Source: Fimenecus sp052169395 (lineage in GTDB: Bacteria; Bacillota; Clostridia; Oscillospirales; Acutalibacteraceae). Taken from it: DNA of 64,000 nucleotides. How positions within the stretch are numbered: the stretch's first letter is position 1; the number at the start of each line of letters is the position of its first letter. Below are positions 51,224-60,418 of this stretch, piece by piece. A program made the position numbers and the translations under genes. The notes below the pieces were generated by a model. It did no database searches, was not told the origin of the DNA, and was given only the letters and a program-made list of their open reading frames with translations. Where the stretch lies: NCBI GenBank assembly GCA_052169395.1, contig JBQNCN010000002.1, positions 1 to 64,000 on the forward strand, given 5' to 3'.

Positions 51224-52689
51224 CAGTCCACCTCCGCATTTTTTTTATGTGAATCATTTACCGTTTCAAACGCTCTCACAGCGGAAAAAAGCTCCGCCTC
51301 AGCAAACGGTTTGCCTATAAGCTGTGCACCTATCGGATGATTTTCAGAAGAAAAACCGACAGGAAATGCAAGCGACGGAAGTCCGCTTATATTTATCATA
51401 ACCGTATAAATATCGCCAAGATACATTTTAAGCGGATCGGTAAGGCTCTCCCCAAGTTTCGGTGCCGTTATGGGAGAAACGGGACCCAAAATCATATCAT
51501 ATTTTTCAAAAGCGTCATAAAAAGCCTTTTGAATAAGCGCTTTTGCCTTGAGAGCCTTATTATAATATGCATCATAATAGCCTGAGGAAAGCACAAAATT
51601 TCCAAGCATTATACGCTTTTTAACTTCCATTCCAAAGCCTTCGGAACGAGATTTAATATAAGTATCTCTCAGATTATTTGCGTTTTCACTTTTATATCCG
51701 TATTTTATTCCGTCATAGCGTGAAAGGTTTGAGCAAGCCTCGGCGCACGCAATTATGTAGTAGGCGGGAACGGCATACTTTACAATCGGCATTGAAAATT
51801 CCTCAACACTTGCTCCAAGTTCTTCAAAAAGCTTTTTAGCCTTTAAAATTTCAGCCTTTACCTGTTCATCAATTCCATTTGCAAGATAGTCGGACGGTAT
51901 TCCTATTTTTTTGCCCTTTACATCTGCAGTCAACGCATTTTTCAAATTAAATTCAAAATCGGCAGAGGTGCCGTCAAGCTCATCTTTTCCGCAGATTACC
52001 GAAAAAACAGCCGCAGCGTCCTCGGAACATTTGCCTATGGGGCCTATCTGGTCAAGAGATGACGCATAGGCAATAAGACCTCTTCTTGAAACGGCGCTAT
52101 ATGTCGGTTTAAGTCCCGTTACGCCGCAATATGAGCAGGGCTGACGAATTGAGCCGCCCGTATCGGAACCGAGACTTACAGGCACCTGCCGTGCAGAAAC
52201 AGCCGCAGCCGCTCCGCCCGAAGAACCTCCCGGAACACAACTTAAATCCCAAGGATTTTTGGTTGCACCCGTACATGAGGTTTCTGTAGTGGAACCCATG
52301 GCAAACTCATCCATATTAAGCTTGCCTATAATTATCATACCCTCTTTTTCAAGTCTTTTTACAACCTCGGCATCATAAACAGGCTCAAAATTTTCTAAAA
52401 TCTTAGAGCTGCATGTGGTTCTGACGCCCTTTTGACAGATATTGTCCTTAATGGCAATCGGCACACCTGCAAGAGAACCTTTTAAAATTCCGTTATCAAT
52501 TTTCTCCTGAACTTCTTCAGCTCGCTTATAAGCGTTTTCTTTAAGAATAAGGTTAAAGGAATGAATTTTCGGTTCTGAAGCCTCTATGCGTTCAAAATAG
52601 GCGTCAAGAGCTTCCTTAACGCTTATTTTCTTTTCCTTTATAGCCTGCCCCAATTCAAGTGCAGTCATTTCAAAAATATTCTTCATCAA
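51223..52689 (-). CDS. gatA: Asp-tRNA(Asn)/Glu-tRNA(Gln) amidotransferase subunit A
   Basis: 488 aa glutamine amidase. Amidase signature with the Ser-cisSer-Lys triad: catalytic Lys in IAIKDNIC, GGSSGGAAAAV and GSDTGGSIRQP. Overlaps gatC by 4 bases and gatB by one. Confidence 0.96.
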   Translation of the reverse strand: MMKNIFEMTALELGQAIKEKKISVKEALDAYFERIEASEPKIHSFNLILKENAYKRAEEVQEKIDNGILKGSLAGVPIAIKDNICQKGVRTTCSSKILENFEPVYDAEVVKRLEKEGMIIIGKLNMDEFAMGSTTETSCTGATKNPWDLSCVPGGSSGGAAAAVSARQVPVSLGSDTGGSIRQPCSYCGVTGLKPTYSAVSRRGLIAYASSLDQIGPIGKCSEDAAAVFSVICGKDELDGTSADFEFNLKNALTADVKGKKIGIPSDYLANGIDEQVKAEILKAKKLFEELGASVEEFSMPIVKYAVPAYYIIACAEACSNLSRYDGIKYGYKSENANNLRDTYIKSRSEGFGMEVKKRIMLGNFVLSSGYYDAYYNKALKAKALIQKAFYDAFEKYDMILGPVSPITAPKLGESLTDPLKMYLGDIYTVMINISGLPSLAFPVGFSSENHPIGAQLIGKPFAEAELFSAVRAFETVNDSHKKNAEVD

Positions 52690-52973
52690 TCCACCGTCTT
52701 AGGAACAATAATATATTCATCTGATTTTTCAGGAGCGTTTTTAAGGATATTTTCAACCTGTGGAACACTTGTAACAACATCTTCTCTGAATATATTTTTC
52801 ACAGGAAAACTGTGTGACTGTGCCAAGACTCCGTCAGTATCAAGTTCGTTAAGCGTATCCATATATCCCAAAATCGCCTTTAAATCCTTTTGTGTTTCCT
52901 CACGTTGTTCCTCTGAAAGCTCAATTCTTCCAAGCTTTTCAAGATAAACAACCAAATCTCTGTCGATTTCCAC
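52686..52973 (-). CDS. gatC: Asp-tRNA(Asn)/Glu-tRNA(Gln) amidotransferase subunit C
   Basis: 95 aa. Small subunit that wraps GatA and GatB: LEKLGRIELSEEQ, LNELDTDGV and the REDVV block are present. It overlaps aspS by one base. Confidence 0.94.
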   Translation of the reverse strand: MEIDRDLVVYLEKLGRIELSEEQREETQKDLKAILGYMDTLNELDTDGVLAQSHSFPVKNIFREDVVTSVPQVENILKNAPEKSDEYIIVPKTVD

Positions 52974-54724
52974 TATTTATCACCTGCAGGTCTTCTTAAT
53001 TTAATGTGCGTTTCACGAAGCTGAAGTTCCGTAACGGTATTGGGAGCACCAAGAAGGGTATCCTCCGCATTTGAATTCATCGGGAAAGCAATTATCTCAC
53101 GGATATTTTCCTCGTTCTTTAAAAGCATTATCATTCTGTCAACACCCGGAGCCATTCCCGCATGTGGCGGTGCACCGTAATGGAAAGCACGATACATTGC
53201 GCCGAAACGCTTTTCAACCTCCTCCTCGGGATACCCCGCAACAGAAAAAGCCTTGAGCATAACCTCTGGAATATGATTTCTTACGGCACCTGATGAAAGC
53301 TCAACTCCGTTCACAACTATATCATATTGATATGCATCAATCTTAAGAGGATCATCCGTATTGAAAGCCTCAAGCTCACCCTTTGGCATTGAGAAGGGAT
53401 TGTGCATAAAATCAAGCTTCCCGTCATCTTTTATCTCATACATGGGGAAATCAGTAATAAAGCAAAATTCATAGCTGTCCTTGTCAATAAGCCCGAGTCT
53501 TTCACCGAGGGCGGTACGAATCTGCCCTGCAAGAAGATTTACAACCTTGATATTATCACAAATAAAAAATACGGTATCATCCGTTTTAAGCTTAAAGCGA
53601 TCAAAAAGTTCCTGCTTTTTTGACGGCTCAAGGAATTTATCAATAGGTCCTTTAAAACTTCCATCCTCTTTAACAGTTAAATATCCAAGACCTTTCATTC
53701 CTATTGACATCGCAAAATCCAAAAGCTTTTCAAAAAAGCCCTTGCTCTGCTTTCCGCAAGGCGCAACAATCGCACGGACGGGTCTGCCCTTAAAAGCTTT
53801 AAATTCAACATCGGCAAAAAATTCCGTAAGATCCGCAATTTCAAGCGGGTTTCTTAAATCGGGCTTATCCGTACCGTATTTGAGCATTGCCTCTCTATAT
53901 GGAATTCTCTTAAAAGGAGTCTTGGAAACTTTTTTGCCGTTTCCGAATTTTTCAAAGGTTTCGGAAAGAACTTTTTCGCCAACCTCAAAAACATCCTCCT
54001 GAGTTGCGAACGCCATTTCAAAATCAAGCTGGTAAAATTCACCAGGAGAGCGGTCCGCTCTTGCGTCCTCATCTCTGAAACAGGGTGCTATCTGATAATA
54101 TTTATCAAAACCAGACACCATAAGTAACTGTTTAAATTGCTGCGGAGCCTGAGGAAGAGCATAAAATTTACCTTCATGCTTTCTTGACGGAATAATATAG
54201 TCCCTTGCGCCTTCGGGAGAACTGCAAGTTAAAATCGGAGTTGTGATTTCCGTAAATCCCAGCTCATCCATTTTACTTCTTAAAAATTTTATAACCTCCG
54301 CACGGAATTTTATATTTTCGTGCATCTGTCCGTTTCTTAAATCCAGAAAACGGTATTTAAGCCTTACATCTTCATTTGTGCTTTTTGAATTTTCAATATC
54401 AAACGGAAGATTTTCTGAGCAGGCGCCTAAAATCTTCATTTCTTCAACCATAAGCTCAACCTCACCAGTTGAAAGCTTGCCGTTTACGGTTTCGGGATCT
54501 CTTTCAACCACCTCGCCGAAAACGCTTACGACGGTTTCTTTTTTTACGCCCTTTAAAAGCTCATCATTATGAAAAACAACCTGTGTTATACCGTACTCAT
54601 CTCTTAAATCTACAAAAAGAACACCGCCATGATCTCTTACGGTGTCTATCCAGCCTGCAAGACGAACCTTTTTGCCCAAATCCGCCTTTGTAAGCTCATT
54701 ACAGTTTAAATCTCTATATATCAC
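52973..54724 (-). CDS. aspS: aspartate--tRNA ligase (bacterial type)
   Basis: 583 aa from GTG 54724, which follows GGAGGA. N-terminal OB anticodon domain, class II motifs FLDLR and FRDEDARADRSPGEFYQLD, the bacterial GAD insert and the motif 3 block GVDRMIML. Co-transcription with gatCAB suggests that Asp-tRNA(Asn) may be made by this enzyme and amidated, i.e. a non-discriminating AspRS; sequence alone does not settle that. Confidence 0.95.
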   Translation of the reverse strand: MIYRDLNCNELTKADLGKKVRLAGWIDTVRDHGGVLFVDLRDEYGITQVVFHNDELLKGVKKETVVSVFGEVVERDPETVNGKLSTGEVELMVEEMKILGACSENLPFDIENSKSTNEDVRLKYRFLDLRNGQMHENIKFRAEVIKFLRSKMDELGFTEITTPILTCSSPEGARDYIIPSRKHEGKFYALPQAPQQFKQLLMVSGFDKYYQIAPCFRDEDARADRSPGEFYQLDFEMAFATQEDVFEVGEKVLSETFEKFGNGKKVSKTPFKRIPYREAMLKYGTDKPDLRNPLEIADLTEFFADVEFKAFKGRPVRAIVAPCGKQSKGFFEKLLDFAMSIGMKGLGYLTVKEDGSFKGPIDKFLEPSKKQELFDRFKLKTDDTVFFICDNIKVVNLLAGQIRTALGERLGLIDKDSYEFCFITDFPMYEIKDDGKLDFMHNPFSMPKGELEAFNTDDPLKIDAYQYDIVVNGVELSSGAVRNHIPEVMLKAFSVAGYPEEEVEKRFGAMYRAFHYGAPPHAGMAPGVDRMIMLLKNEENIREIIAFPMNSNAEDTLLGAPNTVTELQLRETHIKLRRPAGDK

Positions 54725-54840
54725 TTAGTTCCTCCGAATCCACATAATTACAGATATGGTATTATATCACACTTTAAGTCAAATGCATAATATAAATATT
54801 AAATTGCACTCATTTTTCAAAACGAATTCATTTTTATAAA

Positions 54841-54869
54841 TTGACAGATTAAATTCTTTGTGATAAAAT
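54841..54869 (+). promoter_or_regulatory. tRNA-Ser promoter
   Basis: TTGACA (54841-54846), 17-base spacer, TAAAAT (54864-54869), 10 bases before the first tRNA. Confidence 0.75.
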
Positions 54870-54879
54870 AGCAAAGCTT

Positions 54880-54968
54880 GGAGAGATACCGAAGTGGTTA
54901 TAACGGAGCGGTCTTGAAAACCGTCGCACAGCAATGTGCCGTGGGTTCGAATCCCACTCTCTCCGCCA
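54880..54968 (+). tRNA. tRNA-Ser (anticodon TGA)
   Basis: Acceptor GGAGAGA pairs with TCTCTCC, discriminator G, encoded CCA. The anticodon loop CTTGAAA gives TGA. The long variable arm (GTCGCACAGCAATGTGCC) is the class II serine type. Confidence 0.97.
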
Positions 54969-54991
54969 TTTTTTTAAATAATCGTACCAAT

Positions 54992-55082
54992 GCGGAAGTA
55001 CTCAAGTTGGTGACGAGGCGCCCCTGCTAAGGGCGTAGGTCGGGAAACCGACGCGAGAGTTCGAGTCTCTCCTTCCGCGCCA
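54992..55082 (+). tRNA. tRNA-Ser (anticodon GCT)
   Basis: Acceptor GCGGAAG pairs with CTTCCGC, discriminator G, encoded CCA. Loop CTGCTAA gives GCT; the long variable arm is present. It is 23 bases after the first tRNA and shares its promoter. Confidence 0.97.
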
Positions 55083-55107
55083 GACGCACACGAGTTGTGC
55101 GTCTTTT
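55083..55107 (+). terminator. tRNA operon terminator
   Basis: GACGCAC / GTGCGTC stem followed by TTTTATTTTA, starting right after the CCA end. Confidence 0.85.
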
Positions 55108-55181
55108 ATTTTATGAAATTAACTAAAGTATTATTAAATCGTTTATACAATTACGCAAAAATGACAATCTTTTAAAAACAC

Positions 55182-55210
55182 TTGAATATTGATTTACAAT
55201 GTTATAAAAT
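55182..55210 (+). promoter_or_regulatory. gapA promoter
   Basis: TTGAAT (55182-55187), 17-base spacer, TAAAAT (55205-55210). Confidence 0.55.
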
Positions 55211-55239
55211 TATCAGGATAATTTAATGGAGGTATTCCA

Positions 55240-56271
55240 ATGTCTGTAAAAGTTGCAATAAACGGTTTCGGCCGCATAGGCCGTCTTGCATTTCGTCAAA
55301 TGTTCGGCGCTGAGGGCTACGATGTAGTAGCAATCAACGATCTTACCGATCCTAAAATGCTTGCCAATCTTCTCAAGTATGACACCGCACAGGGTGGCTA
55401 CTGCGGAGTTTTCGGTGAAAACAGGCACACTGTTGAAAGCACCGACAGCAGCATAGTTGTTGACGGAAAGGAAATCACAATTTATAAGGAAATGGACGCT
55501 GCAAATCTTCCCTGGGGTGAGCTCGGTGTCGATGTTGTGCTTGAATGCACAGGCTTCTACACCTCAAAAGCAAAAGCGGAAGCACACATCAAAGCCGGCG
55601 CAAAAAAGGTTGTTATTTCAGCTCCTGCGGGAAATGACCTTAAAACAATCGTTTACAATGTAAATGAGAAAACTCTTACAAAGGATGACAAGATTATTTC
55701 AGCCGCATCCTGCACAACAAACTGCCTTGCTCCAATGGCAAAGGCCCTTAATGACTACGCTTCCGTTCAGAGCGGAATTATGTGCACAGTTCACGCATAT
55801 ACGGGCGATCAGATGGTTCTTGACGGTCCTCACAGAAAGGGCGATCTTCGCCGCTCAAGAGCAGGTGCCGCAAACATCACTCCCGCATCTTCAGGTGCCG
55901 CAAAGGCAATCGGCCTTGTTCTTCCCGAGCTTGACGGCAAGCTTATCGGCGCCGCACAGAGAGTTCCCGTTCCGACAGGCTCAACAACACTTCTTATGGC
56001 GGTAGTAAAGGGTAAGGACATCACCAAAGAGGGTATCAACGCCGCTATGAAGGCTGCACAAACCGAAAGCTTCGGCTACACCGAGGAGCCCATCGTTTCT
56101 TCGGATGTTATCGGTATGCGCTACGGCTCACTTTTTGATGCTACTCAGACAATGGTAGTTAAGATTGACGATGACACCTATGAGGTACAGGTAATTTCCT
56201 GGTATGATAACGAAAATTCATATACCTCACAGATGGTAAGAACAATCAAATACTTTGCAGAACTTGCATAA
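55240..56271 (+). CDS. gapA: glyceraldehyde-3-phosphate dehydrogenase (type I)
   Basis: 343 aa. NAD motif INGFGRIGRLAFR, catalytic ASCTTNCLAPMAK with the active Cys, HAYTGDQMVLDGPH and YDNENSYTSQMVR. Glycolytic enzyme. ATG 55240 after GGAGG. Codon use is richer in GC than in the neighbours, in keeping with high expression. Confidence 0.97.
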   Translation: MSVKVAINGFGRIGRLAFRQMFGAEGYDVVAINDLTDPKMLANLLKYDTAQGGYCGVFGENRHTVESTDSSIVVDGKEITIYKEMDAANLPWGELGVDVVLECTGFYTSKAKAEAHIKAGAKKVVISAPAGNDLKTIVYNVNEKTLTKDDKIISAASCTTNCLAPMAKALNDYASVQSGIMCTVHAYTGDQMVLDGPHRKGDLRRSRAGAANITPASSGAAKAIGLVLPELDGKLIGAAQRVPVPTGSTTLLMAVVKGKDITKEGINAAMKAAQTESFGYTEEPIVSSDVIGMRYGSLFDATQTMVVKIDDDTYEVQVISWYDNENSYTSQMVRTIKYFAELA

Positions 56272-56280
56272 ATAAAAACA

Positions 56281-56309
56281 AAAAACACCCGCATCAGCGG
56301 GTGTTTTTT
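56281..56309 (+). terminator. gapA terminator
   Basis: AAAAACACCCGC / GCGGGTGTTTTT stem with a 4-base loop. Confidence 0.9.
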
Positions 56310-56347
56310 ATACCTTAAATAAAAATTTTTAATAACAAAGTTAAACA

Positions 56348-56776
56348 CTACTGCCTATCTGAAACGGTTATTTCAAAAATCGGAAAAACAGGATAGTTCA
56401 TTGCATTCAAAAGACGCAGCTTATTCAAAGTCTTTTTTGAATACTCAATATCATAAAGAACCCTTACAGTTCCGGGCTTTTTTGCTTCCCATTTACCGTC
56501 TTTTGTTATCTCCAATATCTCGGGATCGGAGCTGCGAAATTCAGCCGTCCCCTCAGCTTTCATAAACTTGTTTATAGGAGTAATCGTGTAGTCAACAGTG
56601 CCGCTTTCTCCCGTATAAACGGAATTCGGTCCGTTTATTATTACGACCGGCATTAATGCAAAGCTTATACCTCTTGAATAAAGTCCATGCATAATAAGCG
56701 GAAATGACAAAATAATTAAAACAATCGAAACCAAGACGATTATTTTTTTCTTTTTATTTTCTTTTTGATTTTCCAT
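56348..56776 (-). CDS. membrane-anchored Ig-like (Big_2-type) protein
   Basis: 142 aa from ATG 56776, inside the end of the BY-kinase gene (23-base overlap). A KKKK stretch and one helix (about 12-32) form a signal anchor. The outside domain is about 100 residues, with VYTGESGTVDYTITP, SSDPEILEITKDGKWEAKKPGTVRV and a C-terminal FPIFEITVSD strand. It is clearly related to the Ig-like domain of the protein at 48641-49618. Coupling to a polysaccharide copolymerase/kinase suggests an envelope role. Confidence 0.7.
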   Translation of the reverse strand: MENQKENKKKKIIVLVSIVLIILSFPLIMHGLYSRGISFALMPVVIINGPNSVYTGESGTVDYTITPINKFMKAEGTAEFRSSDPEILEITKDGKWEAKKPGTVRVLYDIEYSKKTLNKLRLLNAMNYPVFPIFEITVSDRQ

Positions 56777-58235
56777 ATCCGTAGCCGTAGCTCTTTTTAC
56801 CGTAACCGTAATGACCATAGCTGCCATAACCATAACCACTACTGTTCGACTTCTTATTGCGCTTTCTACCATTATTATAAACAACACCTATAAGTTCTCC
56901 GCTGCCTGAAGTACTTAACGCATCAATAGTATGATTAAGGCGCTTACTGGGTGCATAGTCAGAACGAACAACAAGAATTGAAGCATCGGTATAGGAGGAA
57001 ATAATTGCAGAATCCGTAACGATACCAGGAGCGGTATCAATGATTATATAATCAAATTCCTTCTTTTCATTTTCGATAAATTCTCTTGTTTCTTTTCTTG
57101 AAAGAACCTCAGACGGATTTTCAATAGGCGTTTCAATCATAAGCAAATATAATCTATATTTATCGCTGTATTTAATGCTTTCAGTAATTTTTCTTTCACC
57201 GTTGATAATTCCGGGAAGACCCTTGTCACCTTTTGTGTCAATTCCAAGGGCAAGACCGACAGCAGGCTTACGAAGATCCGCATCAATTAAAAGTACATTA
57301 TTTCCGTTTTCAGCAAGAGCAAGTGCAAGGTTTATTGAGGTCATGGTTTTACCTTCATTTTCAAGTGCCGAGGTAACAACAAAAGTTTTATATCCCTTTA
57401 TCTTTTTTATATTTTCAATACGAGTACGAAGCATTTTAAAGGTTTCAATGAACTGAAAGCCCGAACGCTCCTCCGAAATGAGAATTGCCTTCTGATTTTT
57501 TTTGTTTTCTCCCGTTCTTTTAACCGTAGCAATTGATGCCAACACTTTTTTACCGTATTTGTTTCTGATATCGTCGGAAGATTTAACGGTATCTTGCAAA
57601 AGAAGATTAAGATATAAAAACACAATATAAGCGGCAAGTCCTATAAAAAGAAATAAGGTCGGCAACTTTACAAAAATATTTGTTTTATCGGCTCTTGCAG
57701 CCTGTTTCGGAGCATCAATTACCGTAAGCGCCGTATTGGGAAAAGCAAGTTTTACAACATCGGTATAATTATTAAGGTAAGCGTTTGCTATTCCTTGTGA
57801 AAGCTTTGCGTCAGGAGTTCTAATGTTCACTTTTATAATAGGTGTATCCTCAACTGCGGTAACTGAAGTCCATGCATAAACATCTCTTGCACTTATATTT
57901 TTATACCCGCAACTTGATGCAACCTTACTTAAAAGATCATCAGTCTTTAAAACATAGCCAAAGGTTTTGGCAAGCGTTGCGGAGGCATTAAGGTCTGAGC
58001 TTGACTGTGCCGCACCGACAATGGTCTGCTCTTTATTTGAAGCACTGAAAGTAATTTTTGAAGTATAGGTCGGTTCATAGGTCAGCTTTGCTACACCAAA
58101 ACCCGCAAGTACAAGCACAACAGACATTATAACAATAAATTTCCAATGCCTGCCAAGCTTTTTTAAAAACGAAAATATTATTTCATTTGAAATTTCTGCG
58201 GCAGCACCCATACGGCTGCCGTTGAATTCGTCCAT
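56754..58235 (-). CDS. polysaccharide copolymerase / bacterial tyrosine kinase (Wzz-BY-kinase fusion)
   Basis: 493 aa. A Wzz-type domain spans the membrane (TM at about 31-50 and 192-212) with an outside part between. The cytoplasmic BY-kinase has Walker A SALENEGKT (289-297), Walker A' LLIDADLRKP and Walker B YIIIDTAPG. The tail (466-488) alternates Tyr and Gly with eight Tyr, the usual autophosphorylation cluster. In other Firmicutes these two halves are separate CpsC and CpsD proteins. It controls chain length and export of surface polysaccharides. ATG 58235 after AGGAG; it has its own promoter. Confidence 0.9.
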   Translation of the reverse strand: MDEFNGSRMGAAAEISNEIIFSFLKKLGRHWKFIVIMSVVLVLAGFGVAKLTYEPTYTSKITFSASNKEQTIVGAAQSSSDLNASATLAKTFGYVLKTDDLLSKVASSCGYKNISARDVYAWTSVTAVEDTPIIKVNIRTPDAKLSQGIANAYLNNYTDVVKLAFPNTALTVIDAPKQAARADKTNIFVKLPTLFLFIGLAAYIVFLYLNLLLQDTVKSSDDIRNKYGKKVLASIATVKRTGENKKNQKAILISEERSGFQFIETFKMLRTRIENIKKIKGYKTFVVTSALENEGKTMTSINLALALAENGNNVLLIDADLRKPAVGLALGIDTKGDKGLPGIINGERKITESIKYSDKYRLYLLMIETPIENPSEVLSRKETREFIENEKKEFDYIIIDTAPGIVTDSAIISSYTDASILVVRSDYAPSKRLNHTIDALSTSGSGELIGVVYNNGRKRNKKSNSSGYGYGSYGHYGYGKKSYGYGYGKSKRK

Positions 58236-58269
58236 ACATTATCTCCTGAAACTTATTCTCAACTATTAT

Positions 58270-58298
58270 ATTATATCAAATATATATATTAAAGTAAA
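58270..58298 (-). promoter_or_regulatory. promoter of the BY-kinase gene
   Basis: TTTACT (58293-58298), 17-base spacer with TG before TATAAT (58270-58275). It separates this gene from the peptide-type cluster upstream. Confidence 0.6.
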
Positions 58299-58305
58299 AC
58301 TTAAA

Positions 58306-59964
58306 CTAATTTGTTCTCAATATAATTTTTCCGTCATCAATAATCATTCTTTTATCACATACCGAAAGTGCCTGCATCTTATGAGATATTATAATAAAGG
58401 TTCGGTTTTTAAGTTTAGATATATTTAAAAGAAGCTCTCTTTCCGTTTTTTCATCAAGGGCGGAAGTTGCCTCATCAAAGAGCAAAATCGGAGCATTTGA
58501 AAGAAGCGCTCTTGCAACTGCAAGTCTCTGTATCTGCCCCTCTGAAAGTCCCGCACCGTTTTCAGAAAGCATGGTATCAATCCCTTTTGGAAGTTCTTTT
58601 ATAAAATTTGAAGCAACCGCACATTCCACCGCCGCATTTATTTCTTCCTCTGTTGCCGCCGTATTCACTATCGTAAGATTTTCTCTTATAGTTCCGCTCA
58701 TGAGCATATTTCCTTGTGGAACATAAGCAAAAAGTTTTCTGTATGACGGATTCACCGGTAGATTTTTTTCATCCGTTTCAAAAGATACATTACCGTTTTC
58801 CGCCTTTAACAGACCGGTTAAAAGCTTGAAAAATGTGGACTTTCCTATTCCTGATGAACCGGTTATAGCTACGGTATCGTTCTTTTTAATCTCAACCGAT
58901 GCTTTTTCAAATACCTTGATTTTATCATAAGAAAAATCAACATTGGAAAAACGAATGCACTTTAAATTTTCATAAAATTTTGCAACATCCGTTTCTTTCT
59001 CTGCAAAATCGTCTTGCAAATCCTCAATTTCAAAAAGTCTTTCAGCACTTGCAATCATCTGATAATACTGCGGAATAAGACCGGAAGCACCAAAAGCCGT
59101 ACCTCTTAAAAGACTTACAAGCTGAACGGTGGCTGTAAGGCTTCCAAATGGAAATGTTCCCCTTGCAAGTTTAACTCCCGACCACACGAGTGCAAGAACA
59201 TAAGAAAACCCCGAAGCCGCTGTAAAGCCTAAATTGGCAATAATTGAAAAACGATTTTTTTTAATTTTAGCCCTATAATTTTCAAGTTGAAGAGAAGCAT
59301 TTGTTTTGCCGAGTTTTTCACTCAAATCAAAAATCTTTATCACAGGAATATGCTCAAGTGCCTCCTGCATAAAGGCACGAACATGGCCCTCAGTTTTTTG
59401 CACCCTTTTATGTAGACTCTTAAATTTTTTACGGAATATTACTGCAAACACAAAGATAACTACAGAAATTAAAAACAATGCCAATGCAAAAAATTTATCA
59501 AGCACCAAAAGAGCCCAAACGGAGCAAAAAAGCTTTGTAAAAAGCGCAGCTGCATTCGGCATAATACCTGAAAGCCCGTTTGAAACAATATCGGTATCCG
59601 ATGAAAGCCTTGTTAAAATATCTCCACTGTGGTAACACTCTATGCTCATATAGTCCTTTTGAAGTGCACAAACAAAAAGCTTGCCGCGGATTTTCATATT
59701 TATTTTTCCGCGAAGTCTTACTGAAAAATCAGAAGCTATAAGCCAAAGAGTCAAATTAAGTAAAAATACCGACGAAAGAATAACCGCATATTTTTTTACA
59801 CCGTCAATATTTCCATTTGCCGCCATGTCAACAAGAGATTTTGCAAGCATTGCGGTAAAAACAGTACACACTGAAGAAAGGGACTGTACCAGTGCCAAAA
59901 ACAAAATTGAACGCTTACAGCCCTTTGCCAATCCATATACTCTTTTCAACGATTTACGTTTCAT
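58306..59964 (-). CDS. ABC transporter, fused permease and ATPase (exporter type)
   Basis: 552 aa half-transporter. Six-helix exporter domain (about 1-310) and an ATPase domain with Walker A ITGSSGIGKST, Q-loop YVPQGNMLM, signature LSEGQIQRLAVARAL, Walker B ILLFDEATSALDE and switch His in IISHK. There is no N-terminal C39 peptidase domain, so leader removal would need another protease. The gene overlaps the S24/S26 peptidase gene by 11 bases. It resembles peptide or lipid exporters such as those of lasso and other RiPP clusters. Confidence 0.9.
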   Translation of the reverse strand: MKRKSLKRVYGLAKGCKRSILFLALVQSLSSVCTVFTAMLAKSLVDMAANGNIDGVKKYAVILSSVFLLNLTLWLIASDFSVRLRGKINMKIRGKLFVCALQKDYMSIECYHSGDILTRLSSDTDIVSNGLSGIMPNAAALFTKLFCSVWALLVLDKFFALALFLISVVIFVFAVIFRKKFKSLHKRVQKTEGHVRAFMQEALEHIPVIKIFDLSEKLGKTNASLQLENYRAKIKKNRFSIIANLGFTAASGFSYVLALVWSGVKLARGTFPFGSLTATVQLVSLLRGTAFGASGLIPQYYQMIASAERLFEIEDLQDDFAEKETDVAKFYENLKCIRFSNVDFSYDKIKVFEKASVEIKKNDTVAITGSSGIGKSTFFKLLTGLLKAENGNVSFETDEKNLPVNPSYRKLFAYVPQGNMLMSGTIRENLTIVNTAATEEEINAAVECAVASNFIKELPKGIDTMLSENGAGLSEGQIQRLAVARALLSNAPILLFDEATSALDEKTERELLLNISKLKNRTFIIISHKMQALSVCDKRMIIDDGKIILRTN

Positions 59965-60418
59965 GTTTTTTTAAAATCCTAATAAGTGCAAAAATTTTAT
60001 GCCTGAACGGTCTTAAAAACACCCATAATCGAACATAAAATTTATATTTGAAACTTTCAACAGAAACAAACATTCCCTTTCTTTCAAAAGCTACCGCAAC
60101 CGCTAAAATTTGTTCGTTTTTTACAGGATATTCCTTTTCAGTCTGCGCATCGCCTGCACAGATAAAACCTTCTTTTTTTACACCTATGATACGATGAAGA
60201 ACGACCGTTCCGTCAATTCTTCTGTAAAGAGGCAAATCATATTTTTTTAATCGCTTTTCCGATTTTTTTAAAAGCACAAAATCTCTTCCATGCATAAGCA
60301 ACGGCTGCATTGAGCATCCCGACACACGCAAGCGAACACTTTTTCCATCATCAAGCAGCGGTGAAATGCTTTCCCAGATTTCACCAAGATTTGCAGTGGA
60401 ATCGGATTTATTTGTCAA
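59954..60418 (-). CDS. S24/S26 family peptidase (signal-peptidase-like, Ser-His type)
   Basis: 154 aa from TTG 60418. The nucleophile block is RVSGCSMQPLL (Ser36). The second catalytic position is His75 in VVLHRIIGV, followed by GFICAGDAQ (Asp90). A His here, not Lys, is the SipW/ER-type signal peptidase arrangement. There is no N-terminal membrane helix; a hydrophobic, basic C-terminal segment (about 120-148) may lie on the membrane. Overlaps both neighbours (pqqD-like, 11 bases; ABC exporter, 11 bases). Likely role, by context, is cleavage of a leader or signal from the exported peptide. Confidence 0.82.
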   Translation of the reverse strand: MTNKSDSTANLGEIWESISPLLDDGKSVRLRVSGCSMQPLLMHGRDFVLLKKSEKRLKKYDLPLYRRIDGTVVLHRIIGVKKEGFICAGDAQTEKEYPVKNEQILAVAVAFERKGMFVSVESFKYKFYVRLWVFLRPFRHKIFALIRILKKHET

